A stretch of 48,444 nt of DNA from NCBI RefSeq assembly GCF_003946885.1, contig NZ_RWKQ01000018.1, forward strand, positions 33,574-82,017, given 5' to 3'. Below are positions 1-7,828 of this stretch, one piece after another. Position 1 is the first letter of the stretch; each line of letters opens with the position of its first letter. The notes beneath the pieces were generated by a model. It saw only the letters and a list, made by a program, of their open reading frames with translations. It made no database searches and had not been told where the DNA came from. This stretch comes from Specibacter cremeus (GTDB lineage: Bacteria; Actinomycetota; Actinomycetes; Actinomycetales; Micrococcaceae). The translations under genes and the position numbers were made by a program.

Positions 1-124
1 GCGGCAACCGCGCCCTGTGCTACAAAATCAGTCGCCCTCTTGTGCCGAACCGACTGCGTGGAAATCCGCGTTAGGGAAAGCATGGGCCCACCAGGAGGGC
101 ATGGCAAGCGTTACGGAGGTGGCG

Positions 125-1036
125 TCAGCCGCGTGCTTCCCGGGAGAAGACTTCGCCCAGTTCCGGCGGGACATTGATCGAGGGGCGGTGGGCGTCGTCG
201 AACGCCGTGATGGCAATGATGTCCGTGCGGTCCCACCAGTAGAGGTGCGGGCTGAGGGGTCGCGGTTCCCGCGCATATTGCCGTAGGCTCGCGGCGAGCA
301 TCGCGGCTCCGTCGGCCTGGGTGGTCCCGTCCCCGATCAAGTGGATGTTCAGGGCCGTGGACGCCGGCGCGGACAGCAATGCCCCAAAGGGGCCGGGCAC
401 GAAGCCCAGCCGCCCAGCGAGTTCATTCGGATAGGCGAGCCAGCTGCCCTGGAACACGGAGTCGGATTCAAGGGCGAAGTACGATCCGCCACCCAGGACC
501 ACCTGTTCGGGCCTTCCGGGACCGGATTCCAGCAGGTTTGCCCGGGCCGTGGCCCACAGGACGTCCCGATCGACCCGGGCCACGTCGCTGTCGCGGAGGT
601 ACGCCACACTCGTGGACGAGTCAACGACGATGGCCAGGTCAAGGTCCGCCACGGACCTGCGATACGTGAAGTGCTCCTGGGGGCTGTCCGCCATGAGGTC
701 CGGCGGGCACAGCTTCACCTTGCACCGGGCCAGCAGCTCGGCCACCGCCAGTTCGGAGGGGCTCGCTTCCTGCAGGGCAGCCACCATCTGCGCGAAGTGG
801 TCACGGATGACCGTGTGCCACCGCCGTTCGGGTACGGCGGCCAGCCTCCGGTGGACATTGTCGAGACCGAACTCCAGGCCATGACCGTCCTTGAGGACGT
901 CTCCGAACGCCTGCGTGCGAATGCCGTGTCTGGCCAGCGCCTCGACCGAAAGACGGCGCAGGCGCTCGGCCTGCCGGACAGTCAACGACGGGAAGAAAGC
1001 GTCATGTTCCTTCGAACGGTTGGAGCGAATTCCCAT
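125..1036 (-). CDS. Hypothetical protein, 303 aa
   Basis: I do not recognise a family. The N-terminal third is charged and helical (a run of Arg/Glu/His around residues 20-90), and the middle contains a short acidic-hydrophobic stretch, DLDLAIVVDSS, near residue 135. The rest is mixed alpha/beta with several Gly-Pro turns (GFVPGPFGALL). No signal peptide or membrane segment is visible. The start at 1036 is the first in-frame ATG after a 100-base gap to the preceding same-strand gene, so it probably has its own promoter in 1037-1137. Codon usage and GC match the neighbours, and the reading frame is uninterrupted over its full length, which supports a real gene. No function is proposed. Confidence 0.65.
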   Translation of the reverse strand: MGIRSNRSKEHDAFFPSLTVRQAERLRRLSVEALARHGIRTQAFGDVLKDGHGLEFGLDNVHRRLAAVPERRWHTVIRDHFAQMVAALQEASPSELAVAELLARCKVKLCPPDLMADSPQEHFTYRRSVADLDLAIVVDSSTSVAYLRDSDVARVDRDVLWATARANLLESGPGRPEQVVLGGGSYFALESDSVFQGSWLAYPNELAGRLGFVPGPFGALLSAPASTALNIHLIGDGTTQADGAAMLAASLRQYAREPRPLSPHLYWWDRTDIIAITAFDDAHRPSINVPPELGEVFSREARG

Positions 1037-1137
1037 CGGACAATTCCGTTCCTGTCGGTTGGAGCGATGGTCGGAAGCTGCTAGGCGCCAGTTTAGTAGG
1101 CCATGTCAATCACCGGAACGGCCGAACGCGGGGGTCC

Positions 1138-2592
1138 TCAGCTTTCGAGCTCGAGTTCCGGCGGCGCCCCTTCGTCAGGAAGGCCAGGTACACGGCACCC
1201 ACGCCGACCTAGACCAGGCCCACCGTGAAGGACTCCGCGGACAGGCTGGTTCACAGCCACCGCGACACCAGGATGAACAGCACCCCGCCGCACCGCGTCA
1301 CCAACATGATGGTCCGCGGGATGGTCCGCTCCGCGTTCCTCGTCTCCTCCGCCAGCGAGGCGACCGAGTCGAAGCCCAGGAACGAATGGCACAGGATGGC
1401 TGCGCCGGCGAAGATCACGCCGGCGCCCGGCCCTGTCCGGCAATCGTGTCAACCAGGCCGAACGGGCGGCCAGGAAGGCCGAGTAGTCGACGGCGTGGCG
1501 CTGGACCTGGCAGGGGCTGCCCTCGGTCAGGTGCAGGACGCGGCTCTCCAGGTCCATGACCACAGACATCGCCGTGATCCACTGGGATGCTTCCGGGTGG
1601 CGTTCGTCCGGATGGCAGCAGATGGACCCCGGCGCATCCGTATGGTCCCGCAGCGCCGCATCAAGTGACCGAATCGTGGCGGGTGCCGCAGCCTCGACCA
1701 CCAGGTCCCGCATGCGGCCCAACCGGACGTAGCTGTCCGCCATGGCCACGGGAGCCAGGTCGTGGCCACCGGTGACGGGGCCCAAGAAGTGGTTGGTGTG
1801 GGCCAGTGCGCCGCGGTCGGGGATCAGCGGGCTGACGGTCCGGGCGTCGCCCGGGGCGGTCTCGATGTTCAGCACGGCGCCGCCGGGCGCCCCGACCAGG
1901 TAGTTGCCCGAGGACGCCCGGCCATGGGCGGACAGCGTCTCGAGCACGTCGTAGACATGGTGGGCGTCGGCGAGGGCCCGGATCATCAGGTGGAACGGCA
2001 CCCCGCCGGCGCCGCCGTCGAGCGAGCTTACCAGCGTGTTGACGGCCACGCCGACGCCTTCGGCGTTCACCATGGTCTTGGCCAGCAACCCGGCCTCGAC
2101 GATCGTGACGAAGTTCGGCGCGTCGTCGCGCTCCACCTCCAGCACCACCACCGAGTCCAGGCCGTGCAGCAGCCAGTCCCAGTTCTGACCCACGTAGGTG
2201 TTCCCCGATGCGGTCCGGGACGGCATGAGAGCGAACGAGCTGCACTCCCCGCCCGGCGTCGGGGCAACGGCGCCGGCGCGCGCCACGACGGCCGACCACA
2301 GGATCTCCGTGCGGCAGTTCATGGCAAAGACGTCGGCAAAGGGCAGCCCCGCGCCCTCCGCGATGCTGCGGATCTCGTCCACCAGCTCCGGGAACGCCGC
2401 CTTGGACGCGGCCAGGTGCCGCTCGGCCAGGGCAATGGCCTGCGGCCAGGCGATCCCGGACGCGGCAAAGGACCGCTCGTAGCCGTTGCGGGCATGGTGC
2501 ACCCGCTCGCGGGCCTGGGCGCCGTATTGGCGGCCACGTTCGCTGGGAGTGCCGCTGACGCGGATGCGGGGAAAAGTCGTCGTGATGTTCAT
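1138..2592 (-). CDS. C45-family acyltransferase/peptidase with an abnormal C-terminal extension
   Basis: Residues 1 to about 375 resemble the C45 family (acyl-CoA:6-aminopenicillanate / isopenicillin N acyltransferase-like Ntn hydrolases). The likely autoprocessing nucleophile is Cys117 in the GGECSSFAL motif. QNWDW (about residue 136) and GNYLVGAPGG with NIETAP (about 229-247) are further family-like segments. These enzymes normally run about 340-380 residues and self-cleave before the Cys. Here the frame continues to 484 residues. The last ~95 residues are Arg/Gly-rich and arise from reading an adjacent permease remnant out of frame (see next entry), so the natural stop has been lost. The substrate is unknown. 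The gene lies 9 bases downstream of the deacetylase-fold gene and is probably cotranscribed with it. Confidence 0.75.
   Translation of the reverse strand: MNITTTFPRIRVSGTPSERGRQYGAQARERVHHARNGYERSFAASGIAWPQAIALAERHLAASKAAFPELVDEIRSIAEGAGLPFADVFAMNCRTEILWSAVVARAGAVAPTPGGECSSFALMPSRTASGNTYVGQNWDWLLHGLDSVVVLEVERDDAPNFVTIVEAGLLAKTMVNAEGVGVAVNTLVSSLDGGAGGVPFHLMIRALADAHHVYDVLETLSAHGRASSGNYLVGAPGGAVLNIETAPGDARTVSPLIPDRGALAHTNHFLGPVTGGHDLAPVAMADSYVRLGRMRDLVVEAAAPATIRSLDAALRDHTDAPGSICCHPDERHPEASQWITAMSVVMDLESRVLHLTEGSPCQVQRHAVDYSAFLAARSAWLTRLPDRAGRRRDLRRRSHPVPFVPGLRLGRLAGGGDEERGADHPADHHVGDAVRRGAVHPGVAVAVNQPVRGVLHGGPGLGRRGCRVPGLPDEGAPPELELES
1141..1440 (-). pseudogene. Remnant of an APC-family amino-acid permease (C-terminal part)
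   Basis: A second minus-strand frame encodes FAGAAILCHSFLGFDSVASL, followed by AEETRNAERTIPRTIMLV. This matches the conserved TM6 / cytoplasmic-loop signature of APC permeases (SFLGFDxVxxLxEET..PxRTIPRAI). That frame hits a TGA at 1251-1253. It then yields GAVYLAFLTKG after another TAG, while the last codons in the neighbouring frame read PPELELES, a plausible permease tail. Only the segment from about TM6 onward survives. The first half is missing, joined directly to the C45 gene near 1430-1450. This indicates a deletion plus at least two further frame or stop lesions. The original layout was probably regulator, deacetylase, acyltransferase, permease. Confidence 0.75.
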
Positions 2593-2601
2593 GGGATTCT
2601 C

Positions 2602-3432
2602 CTACTGGCCCTTCGGCTCATTCTCGGGCTCACTCCTGGCCGTGTTCTTGGCTACCAGGCGTGCGGTCTCGCGGGCGGTGCCGATCCACGCCCCGCCGGT
2701 GGCGAGTTCGCCCAGCACGGCGTCCAGCATGGCCAGCCGGGACGGGCGGCCGATGATCATCGGATGCATGGTGAGCATGACGTGCCCGCCCAGGGCGGCG
2801 ATGCCACGGATCTCGGGCAGCCACACGTCCAGCACCTCCCGGGGGGATCGGATGGTCTTCTCCCACGTGTCGTTGGCGAACCAGAAATGCGGGGCGTCAT
2901 CGAGGATCCAGGACACCGGCAGTTCCACCAGGTCGTGGCCGGCATGCCGGTACGGGACGATGTCGTTGAGCAGGTTGGAGCTGTACTCGAAGCCGCGGGA
3001 CTGCAGCAGATCGAGGGTGTGCGCGCTGAAGTCCCAGGACGGCGAGCGGTAGCCGACGACGTCGGCGCCCAGCGCGCGCAAGGCGGCCAGGCCGTCGTCG
3101 AGCTCGGCCTGTTCCTGCTCCAGGGTGAGCAGCGTCGGGGAGGTGTGCGAGTGGCCGTGGTGGGCGATCTCGTGGCCGGCGGCCAGGATCCGCAACACCG
3201 CGGCCGGGTGGCGGGCGGCGTCCCTGCCGCAGGTGAAGAACGTCGCCGTGATGCCGTGCTTCTCGAGCAGATCCAGGATCAGCGGCACGCCCACCTTCGG
3301 GCCGTACGCGCCCTGGGACAGGACGCCGGGGCTGTGGGCGTTGGCCGGGTTCTCCCCGATCCACACCTCCTCGGCGTCGAAGTCGAAGCTGACGGTGGCC
3401 CCGTGGGTGCGCCCGTCGGGCCATTGGAACAT
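2602..3432 (-). CDS. Polysaccharide deacetylase-fold (NodB homology) metal hydrolase
   Basis: A 276-residue carbohydrate esterase 4 / NodB-fold protein. Motif 1 is SFDFDAEE (catalytic and metal Asp pair) about 20 residues in. Motif 2 is HHGHSHTSP (two metal-binding His). YRSPSWDFS and LTMHP supply later motifs. The overall pattern is closest to the subgroup containing Helicobacter PgdA and bacterial cyclic-imidase/allantoinase-like enzymes, so the substrate may be a cyclic imide or small amide rather than a glycan. No signal peptide is seen, which favours a cytoplasmic role. The start is set at 3432 because an AGGAGG lies 9 bases upstream. A longer reading from 3522 would overlap the previous gene and adds unlike sequence. 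It sits between the regulator gene and the C45 gene on the same strand. Confidence 0.8.
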   Translation of the reverse strand: MFQWPDGRTHGATVSFDFDAEEVWIGENPANAHSPGVLSQGAYGPKVGVPLILDLLEKHGITATFFTCGRDAARHPAAVLRILAAGHEIAHHGHSHTSPTLLTLEQEQAELDDGLAALRALGADVVGYRSPSWDFSAHTLDLLQSRGFEYSSNLLNDIVPYRHAGHDLVELPVSWILDDAPHFWFANDTWEKTIRSPREVLDVWLPEIRGIAALGGHVMLTMHPMIIGRPSRLAMLDAVLGELATGGAWIGTARETARLVAKNTARSEPENEPKGQ

Positions 3433-3511
3433 GCCCTCTCCCTCCTGCGGAGGCGCCCCGAACGGGCGCCTGCGGTTGAGAGACCATTCTCCGGGCCGGG
3501 ACGGCACCGCG

Positions 3512-5281
3512 TCATGGGTCAAATGGCGTATTCCCCGCTTGCCGGCCCGGGCGCACCCACGGGGGCGTGCGCAGGTGCGCCTCGGCGTAGGGGGCCGGGG
3601 CCAGGGCGCGGTGGCGCCCGTCCTGGACCTGCAGCACCAGCTGGGCCTGGCCGAACGACGGGTCGGCCGTCTGGTCCGGGTAGCTCAGCGACGTCTGGTT
3701 CCGCGGGGAGAAGATGTAGCTGCCGTTCACGCCGCGGTGCCGCGTCTGGCGCAGCGCGTCCAGGGTCCCGGCAATGTCCCGGGTGTCGGCGGAGGACCGC
3801 CACGCCGAGGCCAGGATGTGCGCCATGTCGTACCCCAGCCCGGCCTGCGACAGCCCGGGGGAGCTGCCGTACCGGCGGGCGTACTCCGCCACGAAGTCCT
3901 TGCCGAACGAATCCGGGTACGTGCCCGAGACCGTCGACCACACGAGACCCTCGGCGCGCTCGCCGACGAGCTGCTCGAAGACCGGGATGGACGGGGCGTA
4001 GATGCAGTAGATGAGCGAGTTGCTGCCGGTGTCCAGCAACTGTCCGAATGCGTCGGCCAGCCGGCGGGGAAGGAATTCGCTGACCACGATCACCGACGGA
4101 TCGCGGGCCACCACCTGCCGGGCCAGGTCGCCGTACGCACCGGGCGCGTCGGGCGCCGGGTCGACCGAGAGCACCCGCCAGCCGCGCCCGTGCAGGAGGG
4201 CGAGCGTGGGATCGTCGGCGACCTGGCCGGCGTCGGCCGGGGTCTCGATGAAGGAGATGGTCCGCGCCGCGCAGAGCTCCGGCTTGTCCGCCTCCAGCAA
4301 GTCGAGGAAGCGGACGATGCCCGTCCCGTAGTTGGTTTCCGTGGGCACGCACTGGAACACGTTGCGGTACCGGCCCGGGTTCGCGTCCGTGGCCAGCACC
4401 TGCCGCTGGGACGTCATGGTGTGGATGACGGGGATGGCCAGGTGCGCCGCCTCGTCCAGCGCCGTCGCCTCGTCGAACACGTACGACATCATGACGGCGT
4501 CGGCGTCCAGTGCCCGGATCCGGGCAAACGTCTCCTGGATGCCGTTCCGGGAGTAGATGTTCGAGTCGACGGTGAACGGATCGATGCGGCGGCCACGGAT
4601 CCCGCCCCTGCGGTTGAGCTCCTCGACGGCCAGCAGCGCCCCGCGCAGCGACTGCAACCCGTCGTCGGCGGCGGCGCCTGACTGCGGGTACGCCAGCACG
4701 AGCCGGATGGGCGAGGCGCCGGTGGCGTCCGGGAGGGCCCGGCCGGTGCCCGGTTCCAGCTCGAGCGCGGCGATGGCCAGCGCCGCGCAGTCCTCTGGTG
4801 GCGCGGAGAGGGGCAGCTTCAGCCAGCCGTTCTGGGCGGCCAGGACACTGGCGGCCGTGCGGCTGATGGCACCCAGCTTGGCCCGGATGGTCTCCACCTG
4901 GGTCGAGACGGTGCGCGGACTGGTGAACAGGTACCGGGCGATGGCCGGATTCGAATGCCCTGCCGCCAGCAGGGTCAGCACCTCCATCTCGCGGCTGGTC
5001 AGCTGGTGCGGGGCGGTTGCGAGCGTGCATTCGACCACGGTCAGCCGGCTGGGCCCGTGGACGTCCTTGGCCAACGTGACCCGGGCCATCCGCCGGCTGG
5101 CGGGCAGGTCGAGGAAGAACGACAACCGGTCATTGCCCGTGCCCCACAACCTGTGCGCGTACTCGAGGATCCGGGTGGTGTCCAGCAGCTCCGCGTAGAG
5201 CGACGCCGGATCGACGGGTTCCGGCGGCGGCTGCGGGCCGACCACCACGAAACGCACCGCGGTGTTGGGCTCCACCATCAC
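3512..5281 (-). CDS. LuxR-type HTH regulator fused to a periplasmic-binding-protein-like sensor
   Basis: A 589-residue protein of unusual architecture. Residues about 1-90 form an uncharacterised N-terminal region. Residues about 93-150 are a LuxR/GerE helix-turn-helix (SREMEVLTLLAAG, NPAIARYLF, RTVSTQVETIRAKLG). Residues about 191-560 resemble the type I solute-binding fold of branched-chain amino acid / amide receptors (Peripla_BP_6), beginning IRLVLAYPQSG and including GGIRGRRID and LGYDMAHILASAW. There is no signal peptide or membrane helix, so ligand sensing would be cytoplasmic, as in AmiC-like sensors. It starts with GTG at 5281, followed at once by an in-frame ATG, with AAAGGA upstream. 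The downstream genes suggest it reports an amide, imide or amino-acid-like inducer; this is inference. Confidence 0.75.
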   Translation of the reverse strand: MMVEPNTAVRFVVVGPQPPPEPVDPASLYAELLDTTRILEYAHRLWGTGNDRLSFFLDLPASRRMARVTLAKDVHGPSRLTVVECTLATAPHQLTSREMEVLTLLAAGHSNPAIARYLFTSPRTVSTQVETIRAKLGAISRTAASVLAAQNGWLKLPLSAPPEDCAALAIAALELEPGTGRALPDATGASPIRLVLAYPQSGAAADDGLQSLRGALLAVEELNRRGGIRGRRIDPFTVDSNIYSRNGIQETFARIRALDADAVMMSYVFDEATALDEAAHLAIPVIHTMTSQRQVLATDANPGRYRNVFQCVPTETNYGTGIVRFLDLLEADKPELCAARTISFIETPADAGQVADDPTLALLHGRGWRVLSVDPAPDAPGAYGDLARQVVARDPSVIVVSEFLPRRLADAFGQLLDTGSNSLIYCIYAPSIPVFEQLVGERAEGLVWSTVSGTYPDSFGKDFVAEYARRYGSSPGLSQAGLGYDMAHILASAWRSSADTRDIAGTLDALRQTRHRGVNGSYIFSPRNQTSLSYPDQTADPSFGQAQLVLQVQDGRHRALAPAPYAEAHLRTPPWVRPGRQAGNTPFDP

Positions 5282-5430
5282 GTCCTTTGCTCGCTATCGA
5301 CCGTGAGCGGCAGTTGTCCTGCCGCACTGGGGGAATCTTACCGGTCGCGCGGGGACGCGGCGCCTGCCCGGCCATGCGGAGTGGGTAGAGCCGGAGTTTG
5401 CCGTGCGGGCGGTTCATCAAGCGCCCGGCA

Positions 5431-5446
5431 TGTGACGACTATCACC
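5431..5446. promoter_or_regulatory. CRP/GlxR-like binding site
   Basis: TGTGACGACTATCACC fits the actinobacterial CRP/GlxR consensus TGTGA-N6-TCACA with one mismatch at the last position. It lies in the divergent gap between the LuxR-type regulator and the SRPBCC gene. Its centre is about 36 bases before the presumed start of the SRPBCC transcript, so it overlaps the -35 region. Confidence 0.5.
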
Positions 5447-5462
5447 CAATCTTTCAATCGCC

Positions 5463-5468
5463 TACGAT
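5463..5468 (+). promoter_or_regulatory. -10 element for a probably leaderless transcript
   Basis: TACGAT ends 6 bases before the ATG at 5475, so transcription would begin at or very near the start codon. No purine-rich ribosome binding site is present in the preceding 20 bases, which agrees with leaderless translation, common in Actinobacteria. Confidence 0.45.
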
Positions 5469-5474
5469 GGGCAT

Positions 5475-5933
5475 ATGTCAACTTTCTCCGTCACCCGAAA
5501 CGTCCTGATCCCGGCGCCGGCCGGGGCCGTGTACCGGCTGGTCATTGATTTCCACGAATGGACCAAATGGTCGCCCTGGGAAAATCTCGACAGCACCATG
5601 AAGCGTGAATATTCGGGGAGTGAATCGGGCGTCGGTGCCAGGTACTCCTGGAACGGAAACCGCAAGGCCGGTTCCGGGACCATGGAGATCGCCGGCGTCT
5701 CGGAGCCCGACCGCATCGACATCCGTCTTGAATTCACAAGGCCCATGAAAGCCGTCAACCCCACCACATTCACTTTTGTCCCCGAGGGGGACGGCACCCG
5801 TGTCACGTGGACGATGACCGGGGAATCGAAGGGAATCGGGAGGGTCTTTGCCATGTTCATGAATATGGATAAGATGGTGGGCGGCGATTTCGAGAAGGGC
5901 CTGGCGGCGTTGTCTGCGGCGGCCGCGGCGTAG
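5475..5933 (+). CDS. SRPBCC-family (START/Bet v1-like) protein
   Basis: A 152-residue soluble protein with the SRPBCC helix-grip pattern: N-terminal FSVTRNVLIPAPAGAVY, then DFHEWTKWSPWE (the W-x-x-W-SPW motif common in polyketide-cyclase-like members), central SGTMEI, and a C-terminal amphipathic helix ending in an Ala run. These proteins bind hydrophobic ligands or act as stress-related modifiers. No catalytic residue can be assigned. It is the first gene of a short plus-strand pair with the cupin gene 44 bases downstream. Regulation probably involves the CRP-like site upstream and a leaderless start. Confidence 0.75.
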   Translation: MSTFSVTRNVLIPAPAGAVYRLVIDFHEWTKWSPWENLDSTMKREYSGSESGVGARYSWNGNRKAGSGTMEIAGVSEPDRIDIRLEFTRPMKAVNPTTFTFVPEGDGTRVTWTMTGESKGIGRVFAMFMNMDKMVGGDFEKGLAALSAAAAA

Positions 5934-5977
5934 GCATTGCCACCACCCGAACCATCCCAGACCCAGGAGGGCACCGC

Positions 5978-6364
5978 ATGGGCGCCGACATCACCGCATC
6001 CAACCATCTGACCCCCGGCCTGCCGCTGGACGTCAATGCGCTGCCACTGCACCATGGGGCCGTTGCCGCCGGCCAGGTCGCCGGCGGTGCGCCGACGACG
6101 GCCGCCCTGGAACTGGGGGTTTTCGGCGGTCTGGAGTTCGGCGCGTGGGAGATGGGTGCCGGAGCCATGTTCGACGTCGAGGCAGACGAGGTTTTCATCG
6201 TCACCGCGGGCGCGGCAACCGTCCGCATCGAGGCGTTCGGAGATTCGCCGGAAACGACCGTCGTGCTGGCGGCGGGTTCGCTCATGCGCCTGTCCGCCGG
6301 CATGCGCACCGAATGGACCGTCACGGACACGCTGCGGAAGCTCTACCTCACCCCGGAACGGTAG
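5978..6364 (+). CDS. Cupin-domain protein
   Basis: A 128-residue single-domain protein. The second half is a small beta-barrel: GAMFDVEADEVFIVTAGAATVRI is typical of a cupin motif 1 in the DUF861/EutQ-like group (E..EVF.V..G..T), and LAAGSLMRLSAGMRTEWTV supplies motif 2. Classical metal-binding His residues are not conserved, so it may be a non-catalytic or ligand-binding cupin. An AGGAGG lies 9 bases before the ATG. The last 17 bases overlap the 3' end of the convergent DHFR-fold gene. Confidence 0.75.
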   Translation: MGADITASNHLTPGLPLDVNALPLHHGAVAAGQVAGGAPTTAALELGVFGGLEFGAWEMGAGAMFDVEADEVFIVTAGAATVRIEAFGDSPETTVVLAAGSLMRLSAGMRTEWTVTDTLRKLYLTPER

Positions 6365-6953
6365 GCCTCCGGTACACCAGGTGGGTCACGTGCGGGGTCT
6401 GCCGGACAGACACAGGCTCCAGCGTCAGCTGGGGCGACACCGGGAACAGCCGCTCACCGACGCCGACCGTGATCGGCACCACGTGCAGTCGCAGCTCGTC
6501 GATGAGCCCGGCGGCCAAGTACTGGTTGATGGTGGACGCACCGCCGGCGATCGCCACGTCCTGGTCGCCGGCCGCGGCGCGCGCCCGCGCCAAGGCGGAG
6601 TCGATTCCGTCGGTGACGAACTCGAACGTCGTCCCGCCGTCCATGGCGACGGTGTCCCGAGGGCGGTGCGCCAGCACGAACACCGGGGCGTGGTATGGCG
6701 GGTTCGGGCCCCACCAGCCTCGCCAGTCCAGGTCCCAGGCGCTGCGGTCGGGACCGAACATGTTCCGGCCCATGACGTAGGCCCCTGCGGATGTCAGTGC
6801 GGCCACTTCAGCGGCGTTCTCATCCGCGTGGTCGAACATCCACGTGTGCAGCCGTCCGTCGATGCCGTCACCGAATGGCTTCTCGCGGGTCTGGTTGGGG
6901 CCGGCGGCGAAGCCGTCCAGCGAAATGGCGATACCTGCGGTCACGATGCCCAT
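6348..6953 (-). CDS. Dihydrofolate reductase-family (RibD C-terminal domain) protein
   Basis: About 201 residues. It starts MGIVTAGIAISLDGFAAG, the typical first strand of the RibD-C/YyaP group. Later features are GAYVMGRNMF, PVFVLAHRP, VAIAGGASTINQYLAAGLIDEL and LHVVPITVG, which together give the NADPH-binding Rossmann-like core. Members are presumed reductases of unknown substrate. The start at 6953 is preferred over 7070 because the upstream extension is Arg-rich and unlike family N-termini. It converges on the cupin gene with a 17-base overlap. A second member of the same family lies at 11507-12076. Confidence 0.8.
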   Translation of the reverse strand: MGIVTAGIAISLDGFAAGPNQTREKPFGDGIDGRLHTWMFDHADENAAEVAALTSAGAYVMGRNMFGPDRSAWDLDWRGWWGPNPPYHAPVFVLAHRPRDTVAMDGGTTFEFVTDGIDSALARARAAAGDQDVAIAGGASTINQYLAAGLIDELRLHVVPITVGVGERLFPVSPQLTLEPVSVRQTPHVTHLVYRRPTVPG

Positions 6954-7085
6954 GGGTTTCCGCCTTCCGTCCCCTGAAGTGAACAGCGCCCACGCTAGCA
7001 ATGCACGGCTTCGCCGCACAAGGGTTCCGCCGGACCGAGTGGGCCGGATTCCCACCGGGCACTTTCCCACCGCCGTCGCAGGAGC

Positions 7086-7351
7086 ATGATGGAACCACCG
7101 GTCGCCGCCGCCTTCTACACCGAACTGTTCGGGTGGGACATTGTCGACGCCGGAGAGGAGGTGGGCATCGGTCCGAAGCCCGAGGGCCCGGATCTATGCC
7201 GTCGACCTGGAGCACCCACCTGTTCGTTGACAGCGCCTCCGACAGCCCGTTCGGGCGCATGGCCATCATCGCGGCACCGCAGGGGGAGATTCTCGGCCTG
7301 CTGCAGCCGCCGGAAACCCCGATGCCCGTGATCGCCACCGGGCGCCGGTAG
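7086..7351 (+). pseudogene. Broken glyoxalase/VOC-family gene
   Basis: The 5' frame encodes AFYTELFGWDIVDAG, the standard first-module opening of glyoxalase/bleomycin-resistance proteins. Around 7195-7225 the homology moves to another frame, which reads DSPFGRMAIIAAPQGEILGL, the usual C-terminal VOC segment. About 60 residues between the two halves are missing and the frame is shifted, so no intact product can be made. A strong hairpin follows at 7366-7408, presumably its original terminator. Confidence 0.75.
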
Positions 7352-7365
7352 AACCGGGAGGCCGA

Positions 7366-7408
7366 CGACGACGGCGACCCGCCTGCGCGACGTGGGTCGC
7401 CGTCGTCG
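7366..7408 (+). terminator. Stem-loop terminator, perfect 15-bp stem
   Basis: CGACGACGGCGACCC (7366-7380) and its exact complement (7394-7408) flank a 13-base loop. There is no T-run, as is usual for terminators in GC-rich actinobacteria. It lies 14 bases after the VOC remnant. Confidence 0.5.
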
Positions 7409-7828
7409 GGTCTCACGCATTGGTGGGGCTTGCGCCGTCCACGATCCTATTCTGAGAATGACTGGGGGCCGCCCGCGCCATCGGTTGGCAGGCGACAGTC
7501 CCCGCTCTACCGAGTCGTCTCGGCGGCTCGGTAATCGGTGAGTGGCCAGCCGGCCCAACGTGGTCAATGCAACAAGTGTCCCCGGGCACAGTACGGGCCA
7601 GCGCCTGACGCAAATTTGGGGGGGGATCGCCGATGCAGAATCGTGGGCCTCTGCGTGGTTCACCACGCCGTACCGACGAGTCGTGTATGTGGGTGGAACG
7701 GGAATGTCGCCGCAGTGGCAGGCTGAACAGGTCAGGGCCATGGCCGACGGTGGGGGCCTATTCAAACCTCTCGCGGCATTTCTTTCCGTTGAGCGTTCCC
7801 GCTTCGTGTGACTGCGCGCGCGGGGGAC
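7409..7828. other. Gene-poor stretch between the VOC relic and the toxin-antitoxin relic
   Basis: No gene can be supported here. A plus-strand open frame, 7542-7811, has a protein-like second half (TTPYRRVVYVGG, FKPLAAFLSVE) but no ribosome binding site, no recognised motif and an unlikely N-terminal part. It may be debris of another gene. A run of nine G occurs near 7617-7625, which is unusual for this sequence. Confidence 0.35.

Noticed and set aside
1-124. Open frames on both strands at the left edge
   Set aside because: They are short, lack motifs and overlap the 3' end of the first gene. Nothing can be supported here.
7542-7811. Possible small gene of 89 codons
   Set aside because: There is no ribosome binding site and no recognised motif, and it lies in a decay zone. 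It is mentioned only as part of a gene-poor stretch.
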